The notes under the pieces: generated by a model
Told to the model about the DNA's origin: nothing
The model's input: only the letters and a program-made list of their open reading frames with translations
The model's database searches: none
Program-made: the position numbers and the translations under genes
In this document: one piece after another, positions 32,389 through 41,157 of the stretch
How positions within the stretch are numbered: position 1 is the first letter of the stretch
Layout: the number at the start of each line of letters is the position of its first letter
Assembly: GCA_024102725.1 (NCBI GenBank)
Contig: JAGFJL010000083.1
Location: forward strand, 1 to 41,595
Source: Nitrococcus mobilis
GTDB lineage: Bacteria > Pseudomonadota > Gammaproteobacteria > Nitrococcales > Nitrococcaceae
DNA: 41,595 bases
Direction: 5' to 3'

Positions 32389-34416
32389 ATGAAGCGCGTC
32401 AGAGAGCTTCCGTATACGGTGCAAAAGCAGGATCCGGTTTGGATACCCATGGCCGACGGGGTCGAGCTTGCAGCTCGGCTGTGGCTGCCCGAGGGTGCGC
32501 GGAAGGCCCCGGTGCCGGCCATACTCGAGTATATCCCGTATCGTCGTCGTGACGGTACGGCGGCACGGGATGCGACCATGCACCCTTATTTCGCCGGACA
32601 CGGCTATGCCAGCGTGCGAGTCGACCTGCGTGGTAGCGGAGACTCGGGTGGTGTGCTCAAAGACGAGTACCTGGAGCAGGAGTTGCGCGACGGCGAGGCC
32701 GTACTGGAATGGATCGCAGCGCAGCCTTGGTGTAATGGTGCAGTCGGGATGATCGGAATTTCCTGGGGTGGCTTCAACGGCCTGCAACTTGCCGCCCGCC
32801 GTCCGCCCCAGCTCAAGGCCGTGGTCACCGTATGCTCGACCGATGATCGCTATGCCGATGATGTGCATTACATGGGGGGGTGCCTGCTCGGGGATAATCT
32901 CTCTTGGGCGTCGACCATGTTCGCATACAATTCCCTGCCCCCGGATCCCGAAGTAGTAGGCGAGCGGTGGCGCGAGATGTGGCTTGAGCGTTTGCAGGGC
33001 AACGAACCGTGGTTGGCGACCTGGCTCGAACATCCCCACCGCGATCCTTATTGGCAGCACGGCTCCATCTGCGAGGACTTTGCTGCCATCGAGGCGCCCA
33101 TACTGGCGGCAAGCGGCTGGGCGGACGGTTATTCCAATGCGGTGCTGCGGTTGCTCGCTAATCTGAAGGTGCCACGGCAAGGGTTGATCGGGCCCTGGAG
33201 TCACAAATACCCCCATCTGGGGGAGCCGGGCCCGGCCATCGGTTTTCTGCAGGAGTGCCTGCGGTGGTGGGACCAATGGCTTCGGGGCAAGGACACCGGC
33301 ATCACCAAGGAGCCGATGCTGCGCGTATGGATGCAAGACAGCGTCCCGCCGACGACGAGCTATGCACATCGGCCGGGCCGCTGGGTGGCCGAGCCGGTGT
33401 GGCCATCGGATACGATCAAGGCCGTATCCCTGCCGTTGGCACCGGCGCGCTTGATCATGCATGAGACCGAGTTGCCTTTGCAGGAGTCCACCCTCACCGT
33501 ACAGTCTCCGCTGACGTGTGGTTTGTTCGCGGGCAAGTGGTGTTCCTACGCATCAGGCCCCGATTTGGCCCACGATCAACGCGAAGAAGACGGTGGGGCC
33601 TTGACCTTCGATAGTCTGCCGCTCGAGGAGCAGGTCGAAATTCTGGGCGCGCCCATCGTGGAGCTGGAGCTCTCCGCCAATAAACCTGTGGCGATGATCG
33701 CTGCCCGCCTCTCGGACGTGGCGCCGGATGACAAGGCAACCCGAGTGACCTACGGGCTTCTCAATCTGTGCCACCGCGACGGCCACAGGCGGCCGGCGCC
33801 GCTCGAGCCGGGTAGACGCTATCGGATCCGGGTAGCGCTGAACGATGTCGCTCAGGTTTTTCCGGCTGGCCACCGGCTGCGGCTGTCGATCTCCACCTCC
33901 TACTGGCCGCTCGCTTGGCCGCCGCCGGAGCGTGTCCGGCTCACGCTCTACGATCGCCCGAGTCGTCTCGTTCTACCCGTGCGACCGCGGCGTCCGGAGG
34001 ACGAGCAGTTGCGGGCGTTCGGCCAGGCGGAGGGGACGCCCCCCATCGCTTACACAATGGTCGAGCCCCCGCTCCATAACTGGTATGTGCACCGTGACCT
34101 CGCCAAGAACGTATCGACGCTAGAGGTGATCAACGACGAGGGGGTTGTCCGTCTCAAGAATTTGGCGCTCGATGTTCAGGTCAAGGCGGTGGAGCGCTAC
34201 TCCTCGCGCGCTGATGATTTCGACTCGATTCGGGGCGAGACGCGTTGGGAGCGCGCTTTGCGGCGGCGAGACTGGGCCGTGCGCACCGTCACCTACACCC
34301 TGCTTACGTCCACGGCCGAGGCCTTCCAGCTGCACGCTTATCTGGATGCCTTCGAAGGAGAACGGCGGATCTACTGCCGATCCTGGAATTACACCATTCC
34401 ACGTAATCTTGTATAG
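32389..34416 (+). CDS. CocE/NonD family alpha/beta hydrolase (X-Pro dipeptidyl-peptidase-like)
   Basis: 675 residues from the ATG at 32389, with a purine-rich AAAGAGAAAAGAG upstream; a GTG at 32368 is an alternative. Residues about 10-290 are the hydrolase domain, opening VWIPMADGVELAARLWLPEG. The likely triad is S125 in GISWGGFNG, D246 in SGWADGYSN and H272 in GPWSHKYPH. The C-terminal part (about 300-560) is the jelly-roll domain of the X-Pro dipeptidyl-peptidase C-terminal family. An additional 110 residues follow beyond the usual end. Relatives hydrolyse acyl or peptide bonds of varied small substrates, and the substrate here is unknown. No signal peptide. It converges with the M20 peptidase gene with only 20 bases between them. 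Confidence 0.88.
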   Translation: MKRVRELPYTVQKQDPVWIPMADGVELAARLWLPEGARKAPVPAILEYIPYRRRDGTAARDATMHPYFAGHGYASVRVDLRGSGDSGGVLKDEYLEQELRDGEAVLEWIAAQPWCNGAVGMIGISWGGFNGLQLAARRPPQLKAVVTVCSTDDRYADDVHYMGGCLLGDNLSWASTMFAYNSLPPDPEVVGERWREMWLERLQGNEPWLATWLEHPHRDPYWQHGSICEDFAAIEAPILAASGWADGYSNAVLRLLANLKVPRQGLIGPWSHKYPHLGEPGPAIGFLQECLRWWDQWLRGKDTGITKEPMLRVWMQDSVPPTTSYAHRPGRWVAEPVWPSDTIKAVSLPLAPARLIMHETELPLQESTLTVQSPLTCGLFAGKWCSYASGPDLAHDQREEDGGALTFDSLPLEEQVEILGAPIVELELSANKPVAMIAARLSDVAPDDKATRVTYGLLNLCHRDGHRRPAPLEPGRRYRIRVALNDVAQVFPAGHRLRLSISTSYWPLAWPPPERVRLTLYDRPSRLVLPVRPRRPEDEQLRAFGQAEGTPPIAYTMVEPPLHNWYVHRDLAKNVSTLEVINDEGVVRLKNLALDVQVKAVERYSSRADDFDSIRGETRWERALRRRDWAVRTVTYTLLTSTAEAFQLHAYLDAFEGERRIYCRSWNYTIPRNLV

Positions 34417-34436
34417 GCAGGCACTATTCGGACTGC

Positions 34437-35714
34437 TTATGGATGCAGGCTTTCCGGATCCGCTTCGAGCAATGCGCTGGTGGCGCGGACCAAGGCGCGG
34501 GCCACCCGTTCCGTGGTGTCGAGCGACACCCACTCGTTGGCCGCATGCGCCTGTTCCAGGTCGCCGGGTCCATACAGGACCGTCGGCGTCTCGGCGAGCC
34601 GGATCCAGGCCGACATATCGCAGCCGTAAGGCGCGGCGACGATCTTGGGGCGTTCGTTGAAGACCACCTCAGCGGCATCGGCCAGGCAGTCCACGAGCGG
34701 ATGCTCGATGGGGGTTTGGGCCGAGCCGAAGCCGAGAGCCTTCCAATGGAGGACGGGCGGGTGAGCGCGTAACCAATCATTCCCCTGGATGCCTTCGTAC
34801 AGCGTGCGCTCGAAGCGAGCCTGGGCTTCGGGGATGGTTTCGCCCAAGGCGACCCCGACGCGCAGCTGAACCTCGAGGCGATCCATCACGCTCGACGACC
34901 AACTGCCGCCTTGGATTACGCCGATGTTGGTCGCATAAGGTAGCGCAAGGTCACGCATCAGGGGGTGTTGTTCGGCCTCGTTGAGCTTGCTTTCAGCCTG
35001 GCGCAGCAGCTCGTGGATGGTGAGGTAGTGATCCAGGGCATTCTCCCCCGCAAGCCGGTCGCTGGCGTGAGCGGATAGGCCCGGGACCTCGATGACGCAG
35101 GACATCGCTCCGGCATGAGCCACCACCAACTCCGGCCGGCCGCCCCGGCAGGTCGGCTCGGGGATGATGGCGGCATCGGCCTTCAAGCCACGCCGGATGG
35201 CGGCCAAAGTGCCCAGGCCACTGTCCTCCTCGGCCGGTACCGCGACGAAAGCGACCCGGCCGGGGAAATCGCGCGGCCCGCCGGCAAAGGTCTCGAATGC
35301 CTCCAAGGCCGCAATGACCCCGGCTTTCATATCGGAGGCCCCGCGGCCGTAGATGCGGTCGCCGTCACGAGCCCCGGAGAAAGGGTCTAAGTGCCACCGG
35401 CTGTAGTCGCCGGCCGGGACCACATCGATGTGGCCGGTTAACAGCACCGTGGGCCCGGATCGGGCGCCACGGATGATTCCCGCGACCACCGGCACCCACG
35501 CCCGTTCGACCTCGTGCCCGGGATAGGCCGGGTCGCTGACCAGTTTGGCGATACTGTCGTACCAGTAGTCCAGCTCGGCGCCTCCCGCGCTGAGCCAGTC
35601 GGCGATCCGCCGCACGACGGGTTCTTCGTCGCCGGTAACGGAGGGCAGGCGGATGAGATCCACCAGGCGATCTTCGATACGCTGCAAGTCGATGAGTTTT
35701 GATCGATCCTTCAC
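34437..35714 (-). CDS. M20-family metallopeptidase/deacylase (ArgE/DapE type)
   Basis: 425 residues starting at GTG (35714), with AAGGATCTAAG just before it. Di-zinc ligands fit the family: H95 in LLTGHIDVVP, bridging D128 in GRGASDMKAG, catalytic E162 and ligand E163 in PAEEDSG, E186 in IIPEPT, and a last His in EQAHAANEWV near 394. The dimerisation lid lies at about 205-320. It hydrolyses an amide, removing an acyl group or cleaving a dipeptide in the cytoplasm. Conservative naming is ArgE/DapE family, since neither acetylornithine nor succinyl-diaminopimelate neighbours are present. The pairing with a CocE-type hydrolase is convergent, so there is no operon evidence. Confidence 0.9.
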   Translation of the reverse strand: MKDRSKLIDLQRIEDRLVDLIRLPSVTGDEEPVVRRIADWLSAGGAELDYWYDSIAKLVSDPAYPGHEVERAWVPVVAGIIRGARSGPTVLLTGHIDVVPAGDYSRWHLDPFSGARDGDRIYGRGASDMKAGVIAALEAFETFAGGPRDFPGRVAFVAVPAEEDSGLGTLAAIRRGLKADAAIIPEPTCRGGRPELVVAHAGAMSCVIEVPGLSAHASDRLAGENALDHYLTIHELLRQAESKLNEAEQHPLMRDLALPYATNIGVIQGGSWSSSVMDRLEVQLRVGVALGETIPEAQARFERTLYEGIQGNDWLRAHPPVLHWKALGFGSAQTPIEHPLVDCLADAAEVVFNERPKIVAAPYGCDMSAWIRLAETPTVLYGPGDLEQAHAANEWVSLDTTERVARALVRATSALLEADPESLHP

Positions 35715-36111
35715 CTTAGATCCTTGGCTCGCCAGGACAGTGTCAGACTCGCGTATGATGCCGCTGAGCGCAACCGATCTCTTGCTTTTTGTGAGGGGTT
35801 CGGCAACGGTCTTTGTGACATCGGTGTTGTTTCTCGACCTTGCTGCCTGAGCGCAATGCGCAGCCTTCGTGCGCAGCAGCGCCAGATCTCTCGTGCAATG
35901 TCTGCGGATTCCGTGCCCCAGTTAGATCAGCGCAAGCCCTCATTGCCACTGTTTTATGCCTTCGCGTTAACCGCTAATCGATGCGGTTTATGGAATCAAT
36001 GGCTCTTTAGTGGGAGAGCGGGACTGTATTCGGGCCGCACCACAGCGGCGCAGGTGGCCATCTTGCAATCAGTTTGTGCGGCCGCGTTTCTGCGGGCTGT
36101 TTTGGCGTTTG
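35715..36111. other. Intergenic region, no gene assigned
   Basis: About 400 bases between two minus-strand genes. A plus frame runs through it (35724-36158) but its translation has no family features and ends inside polX. A 30-codon hydrophobic frame from 35757 (MPLSATDLLLFVRGSATVFV) lacks a ribosome site. AT content rises near 35960-36010. No terminator or promoter is clear. Confidence 0.4.
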
Positions 36112-37830
36112 CTATCGTTGCAGCGCCTGAAGGAACTGGCTCAACGGGCGGGTGTTGAGCACATCCTGCGGCTCGATCCAGCCGCGTCGCGCCTGATCGA
36201 TGCCGAAGCGGATTTTGGCGAGATCCGTCGTCGAGTGGGCATCCGAGGAGATCACCAACCGCACACCCATTTCCTTGGCCAACCGGCAGTGATTGTCCTT
36301 GAGGTCCAGCCGGGCGGGCTGGGCGTTGATCTCCATGCAGACACCGCGTTCGCGGGCCGCTATCAGCAGTTGTTCCAGGTCTATATCGATGGGATCGCGC
36401 TCGCCGATGAGCCGCCCGGTGGGATGCGCCAGGATGTGCACCCGCGGGTGATCCATGGCCCGCCGCAGGCGATCCATCTGCCGTCGGCGCGGCAGTCGCA
36501 GTTGAGAATGTACGGCCGCCACCACTACATCCAGGCGCTGCAACAGCGCATTCGGCACGTCCAGGCGACCGTCCTCCAGGATGTCTACCTCGCAGGAGGC
36601 GAGCACCCGGATACCCGGTTCCGTCTCATTGTAGCGCTTGATGGCGTCGATGTGCCGGCTCAGCCGCTCGGGATCCAGTCCGCCCGCCACCCGGACCTGC
36701 TGCGAGTGATCGGTGATGGCGAGATATTGATAGCCGCGCGTCCGGGCCGCCTCGGCCATGGCCGCGAGCGTGGCGTGTCCATCGGTGGCCACGGTGTGGC
36801 TGTGCAGGTCCCCGCGTAGATCTTCTACCCGGATCAGCTGCGGCAGGCATGTGTGGCGTGCTGCCTCGATCTCGCCAGTGTTCTCACGCAGCTCCGGAGG
36901 GATCCAAGGTAGATCGATGGCCGCGAAGATCTCCTCCTCGGTGCGGCCGGCGACCTGTTGCCCATCGCGGAATACGCCGTACTCGTTGAGCTTGAGACAG
37001 GCGGCGACGGCCATGCGCCGAATGGCCACATTGTGCGCTTTGGAGCCGGTGAAGTAATGCAGCGCTGCGCCGAAGGCGCTCTCAGCGATTACGCGAACAT
37101 CCACCTGCAAGCCGCCACTGAGGAAGACCGTGGCGCGGGTTTCGCCTTGGGAGGCCACCGATTCTATGCCGGGGAAGGCGCGCAGCGCCTCCATGACGGG
37201 GGTGTCGCGTCGGCAGTTGACCAGGATGTCCAAGTCGCCTACCGTTTCCTGGCGCCGGCGATAGCTGCCGGCCACGATGACCTGTCTTACTCCCCTGACC
37301 GCAGCGAAGTGCTTCAGAAGGGGGCGGGCCCGATCCTCCGCGACATCCAGGCGGGTACGCCGCTGTCGATCGGCCCGCTGCCGAAGGGTTTCGAGGAGCT
37401 GTGCTTGTAGCTTCGCGCCGAAACCTTCGAGTGAGGCTAGGCGATCCTCGCGGGCGGCCTGCGCCAGCTCGGCGGTGCTCTTGATTCCCAGCTCCTGGTA
37501 TAGCTGTTTGACCCGTTTCGGGCCCAGGCCGGGCAATTCCATCAGTTCGGTGAGTGTCGAAGGCGTGGTTTTGGCGGCTTCGTCCAATGCCGGTAATCGG
37601 CCGGTATCGACAAGGGTGTGAATCTTCTCGGCGATGGCCGAGCCGATGCCCGGCAGCTCGTTCAGGTCGGCGCCGGCGGCTGCCTGATCGGCCACGCTAT
37701 GAGGGTAGCCGGCGATGACTCGGGCGGCGTTGCGATAGGCGCGGATCCGGAACGGGTTCGCGTCTTGGATCTCCAACAGATCCGCCAGCTTCTCGAAGAA
37801 GCTAGCGATCTCGGTATTGGATAGCGCCAT
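36112..37830 (-). CDS. polX: Family X DNA polymerase with PHP domain (PolX)
   Basis: 572 residues from the ATG at 37830; an upstream GTG at 37848 lies inside a hairpin and is less likely. Domain order: N-terminal 8-kDa-like helices (IASFFEKLADLLEIQDANPF), helix-hairpin-helix motifs ELPGIGSAIAEKI (about 58-70) and ELPGLGPKRVKQL (about 98-110), then the nucleotidyltransferase palm with GSYRRRQETVGDLDILV (metal Asp 199 and 201, third Asp near 244). The C-terminal PHP phosphoesterase (about 338-570) has DLHSHT, LAITDHSQQ, CEVDILEDG, AVHSQ, AHPTGR and ISSDAHS, giving a full metal set. It fills short gaps in base-excision repair and has 3'-5' exonuclease activity in bacterial relatives. It lies 38 bases downstream of htpX. 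Confidence 0.94.
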   Translation of the reverse strand: MALSNTEIASFFEKLADLLEIQDANPFRIRAYRNAARVIAGYPHSVADQAAAGADLNELPGIGSAIAEKIHTLVDTGRLPALDEAAKTTPSTLTELMELPGLGPKRVKQLYQELGIKSTAELAQAAREDRLASLEGFGAKLQAQLLETLRQRADRQRRTRLDVAEDRARPLLKHFAAVRGVRQVIVAGSYRRRQETVGDLDILVNCRRDTPVMEALRAFPGIESVASQGETRATVFLSGGLQVDVRVIAESAFGAALHYFTGSKAHNVAIRRMAVAACLKLNEYGVFRDGQQVAGRTEEEIFAAIDLPWIPPELRENTGEIEAARHTCLPQLIRVEDLRGDLHSHTVATDGHATLAAMAEAARTRGYQYLAITDHSQQVRVAGGLDPERLSRHIDAIKRYNETEPGIRVLASCEVDILEDGRLDVPNALLQRLDVVVAAVHSQLRLPRRRQMDRLRRAMDHPRVHILAHPTGRLIGERDPIDIDLEQLLIAARERGVCMEINAQPARLDLKDNHCRLAKEMGVRLVISSDAHSTTDLAKIRFGIDQARRGWIEPQDVLNTRPLSQFLQALQR

Positions 37831-37844
37831 ACGGATTGGTTCCC

Positions 37845-37861
37845 GCACTCCGCCGGAGTGC
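37845..37861. promoter_or_regulatory. Perfect 17-base palindrome between htpX and polX
   Basis: GCACTCCG (37845-37852) and CGGAGTGC (37854-37861) flank a single C, seven bases after the htpX stop and overlapping the alternative GTG of polX. As RNA it forms a tight GCC-loop hairpin, possibly an intercistronic processing or attenuation element. Confidence 0.45.
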
Positions 37862-37867
37862 CATCAA

Positions 37868-38728
37868 TCAGCCTCGAGCCATGGCCTCCAGGCGGCGGAT
37901 TCGCTCCTCGGTAGGGGGATGGGTGGTAAACAGCCGCGCGAGGCGCAGCCCGCTGAGCGGGTTGACAATGAAAAGATGCGCCGTGGCCGGATGTTCGGCC
38001 GCCGTCCGCATCGGCGCGCGCGCGTTGGCCTGCTCCAGCTTGCGCAGCGCGCTCGCCAGCCACAGCGGGTTTCCCGTGAGCTCCGCGCCGCCTTGGTCGG
38101 CACCGAACTCGCGGGAGCGCGAAACTGCCATTTGGATCAGCATGGCGGCAAACGGCGCCAGGATCATCATGATCAGGGCTCCGAACACGCTGCCACCGCC
38201 CTGTTCGTTGTCGTTGCCTCTCAGCCCACCGAATAACAGCATCCACTGCGCCATATTCGCAAGCATGGTGATGGCGCCGGCGAGCGTTGCGGCAACGGCG
38301 CTCACCAGCGTATCGCGATGACGGACATGGCTGAGCTCATGCGCCAACACCCCGATGAGCTCCTCACGGTTCATGATGCGCAGCAGCCCTGTCGTTGCCG
38401 CCACGGCCGCGTGCTCCGGATTGCGCCCGGTGGCGAAGGCATTGGGGGTGTCGGACTCGACGATGTAAACCGCTGGCATAGGCATCTTGGCCCGCCGTGC
38501 CAGATCCTCCACTACCGAATACAGCTCGGGTGCCGTACCCGGCCCCACCGGTTGGGCGCGGTACATGCGCAGCACCAGCTTGTCCGAGAACCAGTAGCTG
38601 CCGAAGTTCATCACCACGGCCAATACCAGCGCCACGACCATACCGCCGTTGCCGCCCAGCGCCTTACCGGCTATCAGCAGCAGTGCGGTGAGGCTCGCAA
38701 GCAAAACGGTGGTGCGCAGTGTGTTCAT
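37868..38728 (-). CDS. htpX: Membrane zinc metalloprotease HtpX (M48B)
   Basis: 286 residues, start preceded by GGGAGG. Two N-terminal membrane helices (about 6-24 and 28-47) and two more around 140-200 flank the catalytic domain. The zinc site is HELSH (130-134), with the third ligand E207 in [10 protein letters not shown]. The [10 protein letters not shown] segment (92-101) is typical of M48. HtpX degrades misfolded inner-membrane proteins with FtsH and is stress-induced in enterobacteria. Upstream on the same strand a sigma-70-like TTGAGA-17-TATATA promoter is visible; no clear sigma-32 site was found. polX follows closely and probably shares the transcript. Confidence 0.95.
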   Translation of the reverse strand: MNTLRTTVLLASLTALLLIAGKALGGNGGMVVALVLAVVMNFGSYWFSDKLVLRMYRAQPVGPGTAPELYSVVEDLARRAKMPMPAVYIVESDTPNAFATGRNPEHAAVAATTGLLRIMNREELIGVLAHELSHVRHRDTLVSAVAATLAGAITMLANMAQWMLLFGGLRGNDNEQGGGSVFGALIMMILAPFAAMLIQMAVSRSREFGADQGGAELTGNPLWLASALRKLEQANARAPMRTAAEHPATAHLFIVNPLSGLRLARLFTTHPPTEERIRRLEAMARG

Positions 38729-38791
38729 CGATCCTCCCGAAGAAAACCTTAGGCTTCACACTATGATCCGCCCTGCTCGTGTCGATTTTTA

Positions 38792-38820
38792 TATATAGAG
38801 TCGGTGCTTGCGGTTCTCAA
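38792..38820 (-). promoter_or_regulatory. Sigma-70-type promoter of htpX
   Basis: On the minus strand TTGAGA (38820-38815) and TATATA (38797-38792) are spaced exactly 17 bases, about 65 bases before the htpX start codon. Both hexamers are near consensus. Confidence 0.65.
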
Positions 38821-39013
38821 GCCCCCGCTTGGCCGGCCGGAGAGCCTGTTCCGGGCGGTGGCCCGGGCAAAAAAAGGCCGGAGGCAGGTGACGGGCGGCT
38901 TTGGCCGTGAGTTCTCTCTTGAGTCATTATCGGCAAGGGAGCTTGCGTCATCTAAGCTTGTCTAAAGATAGAGTGTCACAATTATAGCTATGCTCGGCGA
39001 GGAGGAGGGCAAC
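38821..39013. other. Region upstream of the 2-oxoacid dehydrogenase operon
   Basis: The divergent intergenic space of 285 bases in all contains a GC-rich hairpin CCGGGC/GCCCGG near 38850-38868 followed by seven A residues on the plus strand. Its right part (about 38920-38990) is AT-richer and should carry the operon promoter, but no convincing -35/-10 pair was identified. Confidence 0.35.
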
Positions 39014-40084
39014 ATGCGATGCGTCGCTCAATTTGAGGTTGGGTATACCGGCTACCTGGACCACGAGTTTCGGGTAACCGGTCCCTTGCCCGAGTTCGCC
39101 CGCGAGCCGGCCCAGTTGATTGCGGCCTATCGGGCCATGGCGAGTGCGCGTGCATTCGACCGCAAAGCGATCAATTTACAACGCACCGGCCAGCTCGGAA
39201 CATTTGCCTCCTGCCTCGGTGAGGAGGCGATTGCCGTTGCCGTTGGTCTGGCGATGCGCCCGGAAGACGTACTGTTACCCATGTACCGTCACCACGGCGC
39301 GTATCTCAGCCGGGGCGTGCGCATGGCAGAGTTGCTGGCCTACTGGGGCGGTGACGAACGCGGCATGGATTTCCAAAGCGTACGCGAGGACTTCGCAGTC
39401 GCCGTGCCCATAGCGACCCAGGCCCCACATGCGGTAGGCGTCGGTTACGCATTCAAATATCGCAAAGAGCCGCGGGTCGCGGTCTGCCTGCTCGGCGACG
39501 GCGCCACCTCCAAGGGGGATTTCTACGAGGCCATTAATGCGGCGGGCGTCTGGGAACTGCCGGTGGTTTTCGTGGTAGCCAATAACCTGTGGGCCATTTC
39601 TGTGCCGCGCGCGCTCCAGAGTCGGGCACAGACTCTGGCACAGAAAGCCATTGCGGCCGGTTTCGAGGGTGAACAGGTGGACGGTAACGACTATATCGCG
39701 GTGCGCGATCGCCTGGATCAAGCCCTAGAGCGCGCCCGCAGCGGCCAGGGCCCCAGCCTGATCGAGGCGCTTACCTATCGGATGGGCGATCATACGACGG
39801 CGGATGACTCACGGCGCTATCGCAATGCCGAAGAGGTCGAGGCGTGGCGGCGCCGTGATCCGTTGGATCGTCTGCGCGGTTATTTGCTGCAGAGCGGGGT
39901 TTGGTCGGAGGCGGACGAGGAGGCGCTGCAGGTTGAATGTCAGGAGGAGGCGGACCAGGCGGCCCAGATCTACCTGGAACGGCCGCCACAGCCGCCGGCG
40001 AGCATGTTCGACTACCTCTACGAGAGGCTGCCGCGCGCGTATGCCGAGCAACGTAAGGCCTTGGCGGGTCCGAGTGATATTTGA
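39014..40084 (+). CDS. pdhA: 2-oxoacid (pyruvate-type) dehydrogenase E1 component, alpha subunit
   Basis: 356 residues from the ATG at 39014, after GAGGAGGAGGG; an upstream in-frame ATG at 38990 would read through that ribosome site and is rejected. The thiamine-diphosphate fold is clear: FASCLGEEAIAVAVGLAM, PMYRHHGAYLSRGV, then the Mg-ThDP motif GDGATSKGDFYEAINAAGVW (about 162-181) and VVANNLWAISVP. The phosphorylation-loop region YRMGDHTTADDSRRYR is typical of E1 alpha in pyruvate, branched-chain and acetoin complexes. It decarboxylates the 2-oxoacid together with E1 beta, encoded next. The substrate cannot be fixed from sequence alone, so the symbol is a best guess. Confidence 0.9.
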   Translation: MRCVAQFEVGYTGYLDHEFRVTGPLPEFAREPAQLIAAYRAMASARAFDRKAINLQRTGQLGTFASCLGEEAIAVAVGLAMRPEDVLLPMYRHHGAYLSRGVRMAELLAYWGGDERGMDFQSVREDFAVAVPIATQAPHAVGVGYAFKYRKEPRVAVCLLGDGATSKGDFYEAINAAGVWELPVVFVVANNLWAISVPRALQSRAQTLAQKAIAAGFEGEQVDGNDYIAVRDRLDQALERARSGQGPSLIEALTYRMGDHTTADDSRRYRNAEEVEAWRRRDPLDRLRGYLLQSGVWSEADEEALQVECQEEADQAAQIYLERPPQPPASMFDYLYERLPRAYAEQRKALAGPSDI

Positions 40085-40127
40085 TAGGAGGCGAGTGCGA
40101 ACACCTCATCCCATATCGTCATCCCGA

Positions 40128-40150
40128 TTTGCGCCGGAATAAGGCGCAAA
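40128..40150 (+). repeat. REP-like hairpin between the E1 alpha and E1 beta genes
   Basis: TTTGCGCC (40128-40135) and GGCGCAAA (40143-40150) pair perfectly around GGAATAA. The preceding bases TCGTCATCCCGA and the loop recall the CGTCAT...CCGGAAT dispersed repeat type, similar to the element near 31481. It sits 18 to 26 bases before the E1 beta start and may tune relative expression. Confidence 0.5.
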
Positions 40151-40176
40151 ATGGTCGTTGCGGGGAGATGGCAAAC

Positions 40177-41157
40177 ATGCCTGAGATGACCTTGGTTGGC
40201 GGCGTTAATGCCGCGTTGGCCTACGAGATGGCCGCCGATGAGCGGGTGCTGGTCTTCGGCGAGGACATCGGGGTTAATGGTGGTGTTTTTCGCGCCACCG
40301 AGGGGTTACAGCAGCGCTTCGGGCCCGAGCGGGTGATCGATACACCGCTGGCGGAGGGGCTCATTGCCGGCATGGCCGTGGGGCTTGCCGCGCAAGGGCT
40401 GCGCCCGGTTGCCGAGATTCAGTTCATGGGTTTTAGCTACCCCACGCTCGATCAGTTGATCAGCCATGCCAGTCGGCTGCGTAATCGCACCCGTGGTCGG
40501 TTGTCCTGCCCGATGGTGCTACGGGCCCCTTTCGGGGGGGGCATTCACGCTCCCGAGCACCACTCGGAGAGCACCGAGGCGCTGTATGCACACATTCCGG
40601 GACTGCGGGTGGTGATTCCATCCTCGCCCGGTCGAGCCTATGGACTGTTGCTTGCCGCCATCCGTGATCCCGATCCAGTGGTTTTTCTGGAGCCCAAGCG
40701 GATCTATCGGCTGACCAAACAGGAAGTGGCAGATGACGGTGAGGCCATGCCGTTGGATGTATGCTTCGTGGTTCGTGACGGCACCGATATCACACTGGTT
40801 ACCTGGGGGGCAATGATCCATGAGACGCTGCAGGCGGCCGAACAGCTCGCCGAGGAGGGGGTCAGTGCCGAGGTGATCGATGTCGCTACGCTGCGGCCCC
40901 TCGATACCGAAACGATCCTGGAGTCGGTGGCCAAAACAGGGCGTTGCGTCATCATCCATGAAGCGCCCCGCAGTGGTGGTTTCGGCGCCGAAATCGCCGC
41001 CGTCGTCGCGGAGCACGGTCTGCTCAATCTACTGGCGCCGGTTGCCCGGGTCACCGGCTATGACACCATCATGCCGTTGCTCAAGCTGGAGCAGCACTAT
41101 CTGCCCTCGGTCGAGCGCATTATGGACACGGTACACAAGACGATGGAGTTCGCATGA
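40177..41157 (+). CDS. pdhB: 2-oxoacid (pyruvate-type) dehydrogenase E1 component, beta subunit
   Basis: 326 residues from the ATG at 40177, nine bases after GGGGAG; an ATG at 40168 abuts that site and is less likely. The first 30 codons of the longer frame cross the intercistronic hairpin and are not typical. It contains VLVFGEDIGVNGGVFRATEG, the FGPERVIDTPLAE loop and EIQFMGFSYPTLDQL of the pyrimidine-binding half. Its C-terminal transketolase domain has VTWGAMIHETLQAA and VIDVATLRPLDTETIL. It binds the thiamine ring with the alpha subunit in an alpha2beta2 E1. Its stop overlaps the E2 start (ATGA, 41154-41157), so the two are translationally coupled. Confidence 0.93.
   Translation: MPEMTLVGGVNAALAYEMAADERVLVFGEDIGVNGGVFRATEGLQQRFGPERVIDTPLAEGLIAGMAVGLAAQGLRPVAEIQFMGFSYPTLDQLISHASRLRNRTRGRLSCPMVLRAPFGGGIHAPEHHSESTEALYAHIPGLRVVIPSSPGRAYGLLLAAIRDPDPVVFLEPKRIYRLTKQEVADDGEAMPLDVCFVVRDGTDITLVTWGAMIHETLQAAEQLAEEGVSAEVIDVATLRPLDTETILESVAKTGRCVIIHEAPRSGGFGAEIAAVVAEHGLLNLLAPVARVTGYDTIMPLLKLEQHYLPSVERIMDTVHKTMEFA

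Noticed and set aside
32158..33462. 434-codon minus-strand frame opposite the CocE-type gene
   Set aside because: Shadow of the sense gene, which has clear catalytic motifs; the antisense product has no recognisable features.
35757..35849. Hydrophobic 30-residue small membrane protein
   Set aside because: No ribosome site, and start and composition could be chance in this intergenic DNA.
38846..38877. Rho-independent terminator near htpX/pdhA
   Set aside because: The GC hairpin is followed by A residues on the plus strand and preceded by T residues on the minus strand, the wrong order for termination of either flanking gene, which in any case diverge.
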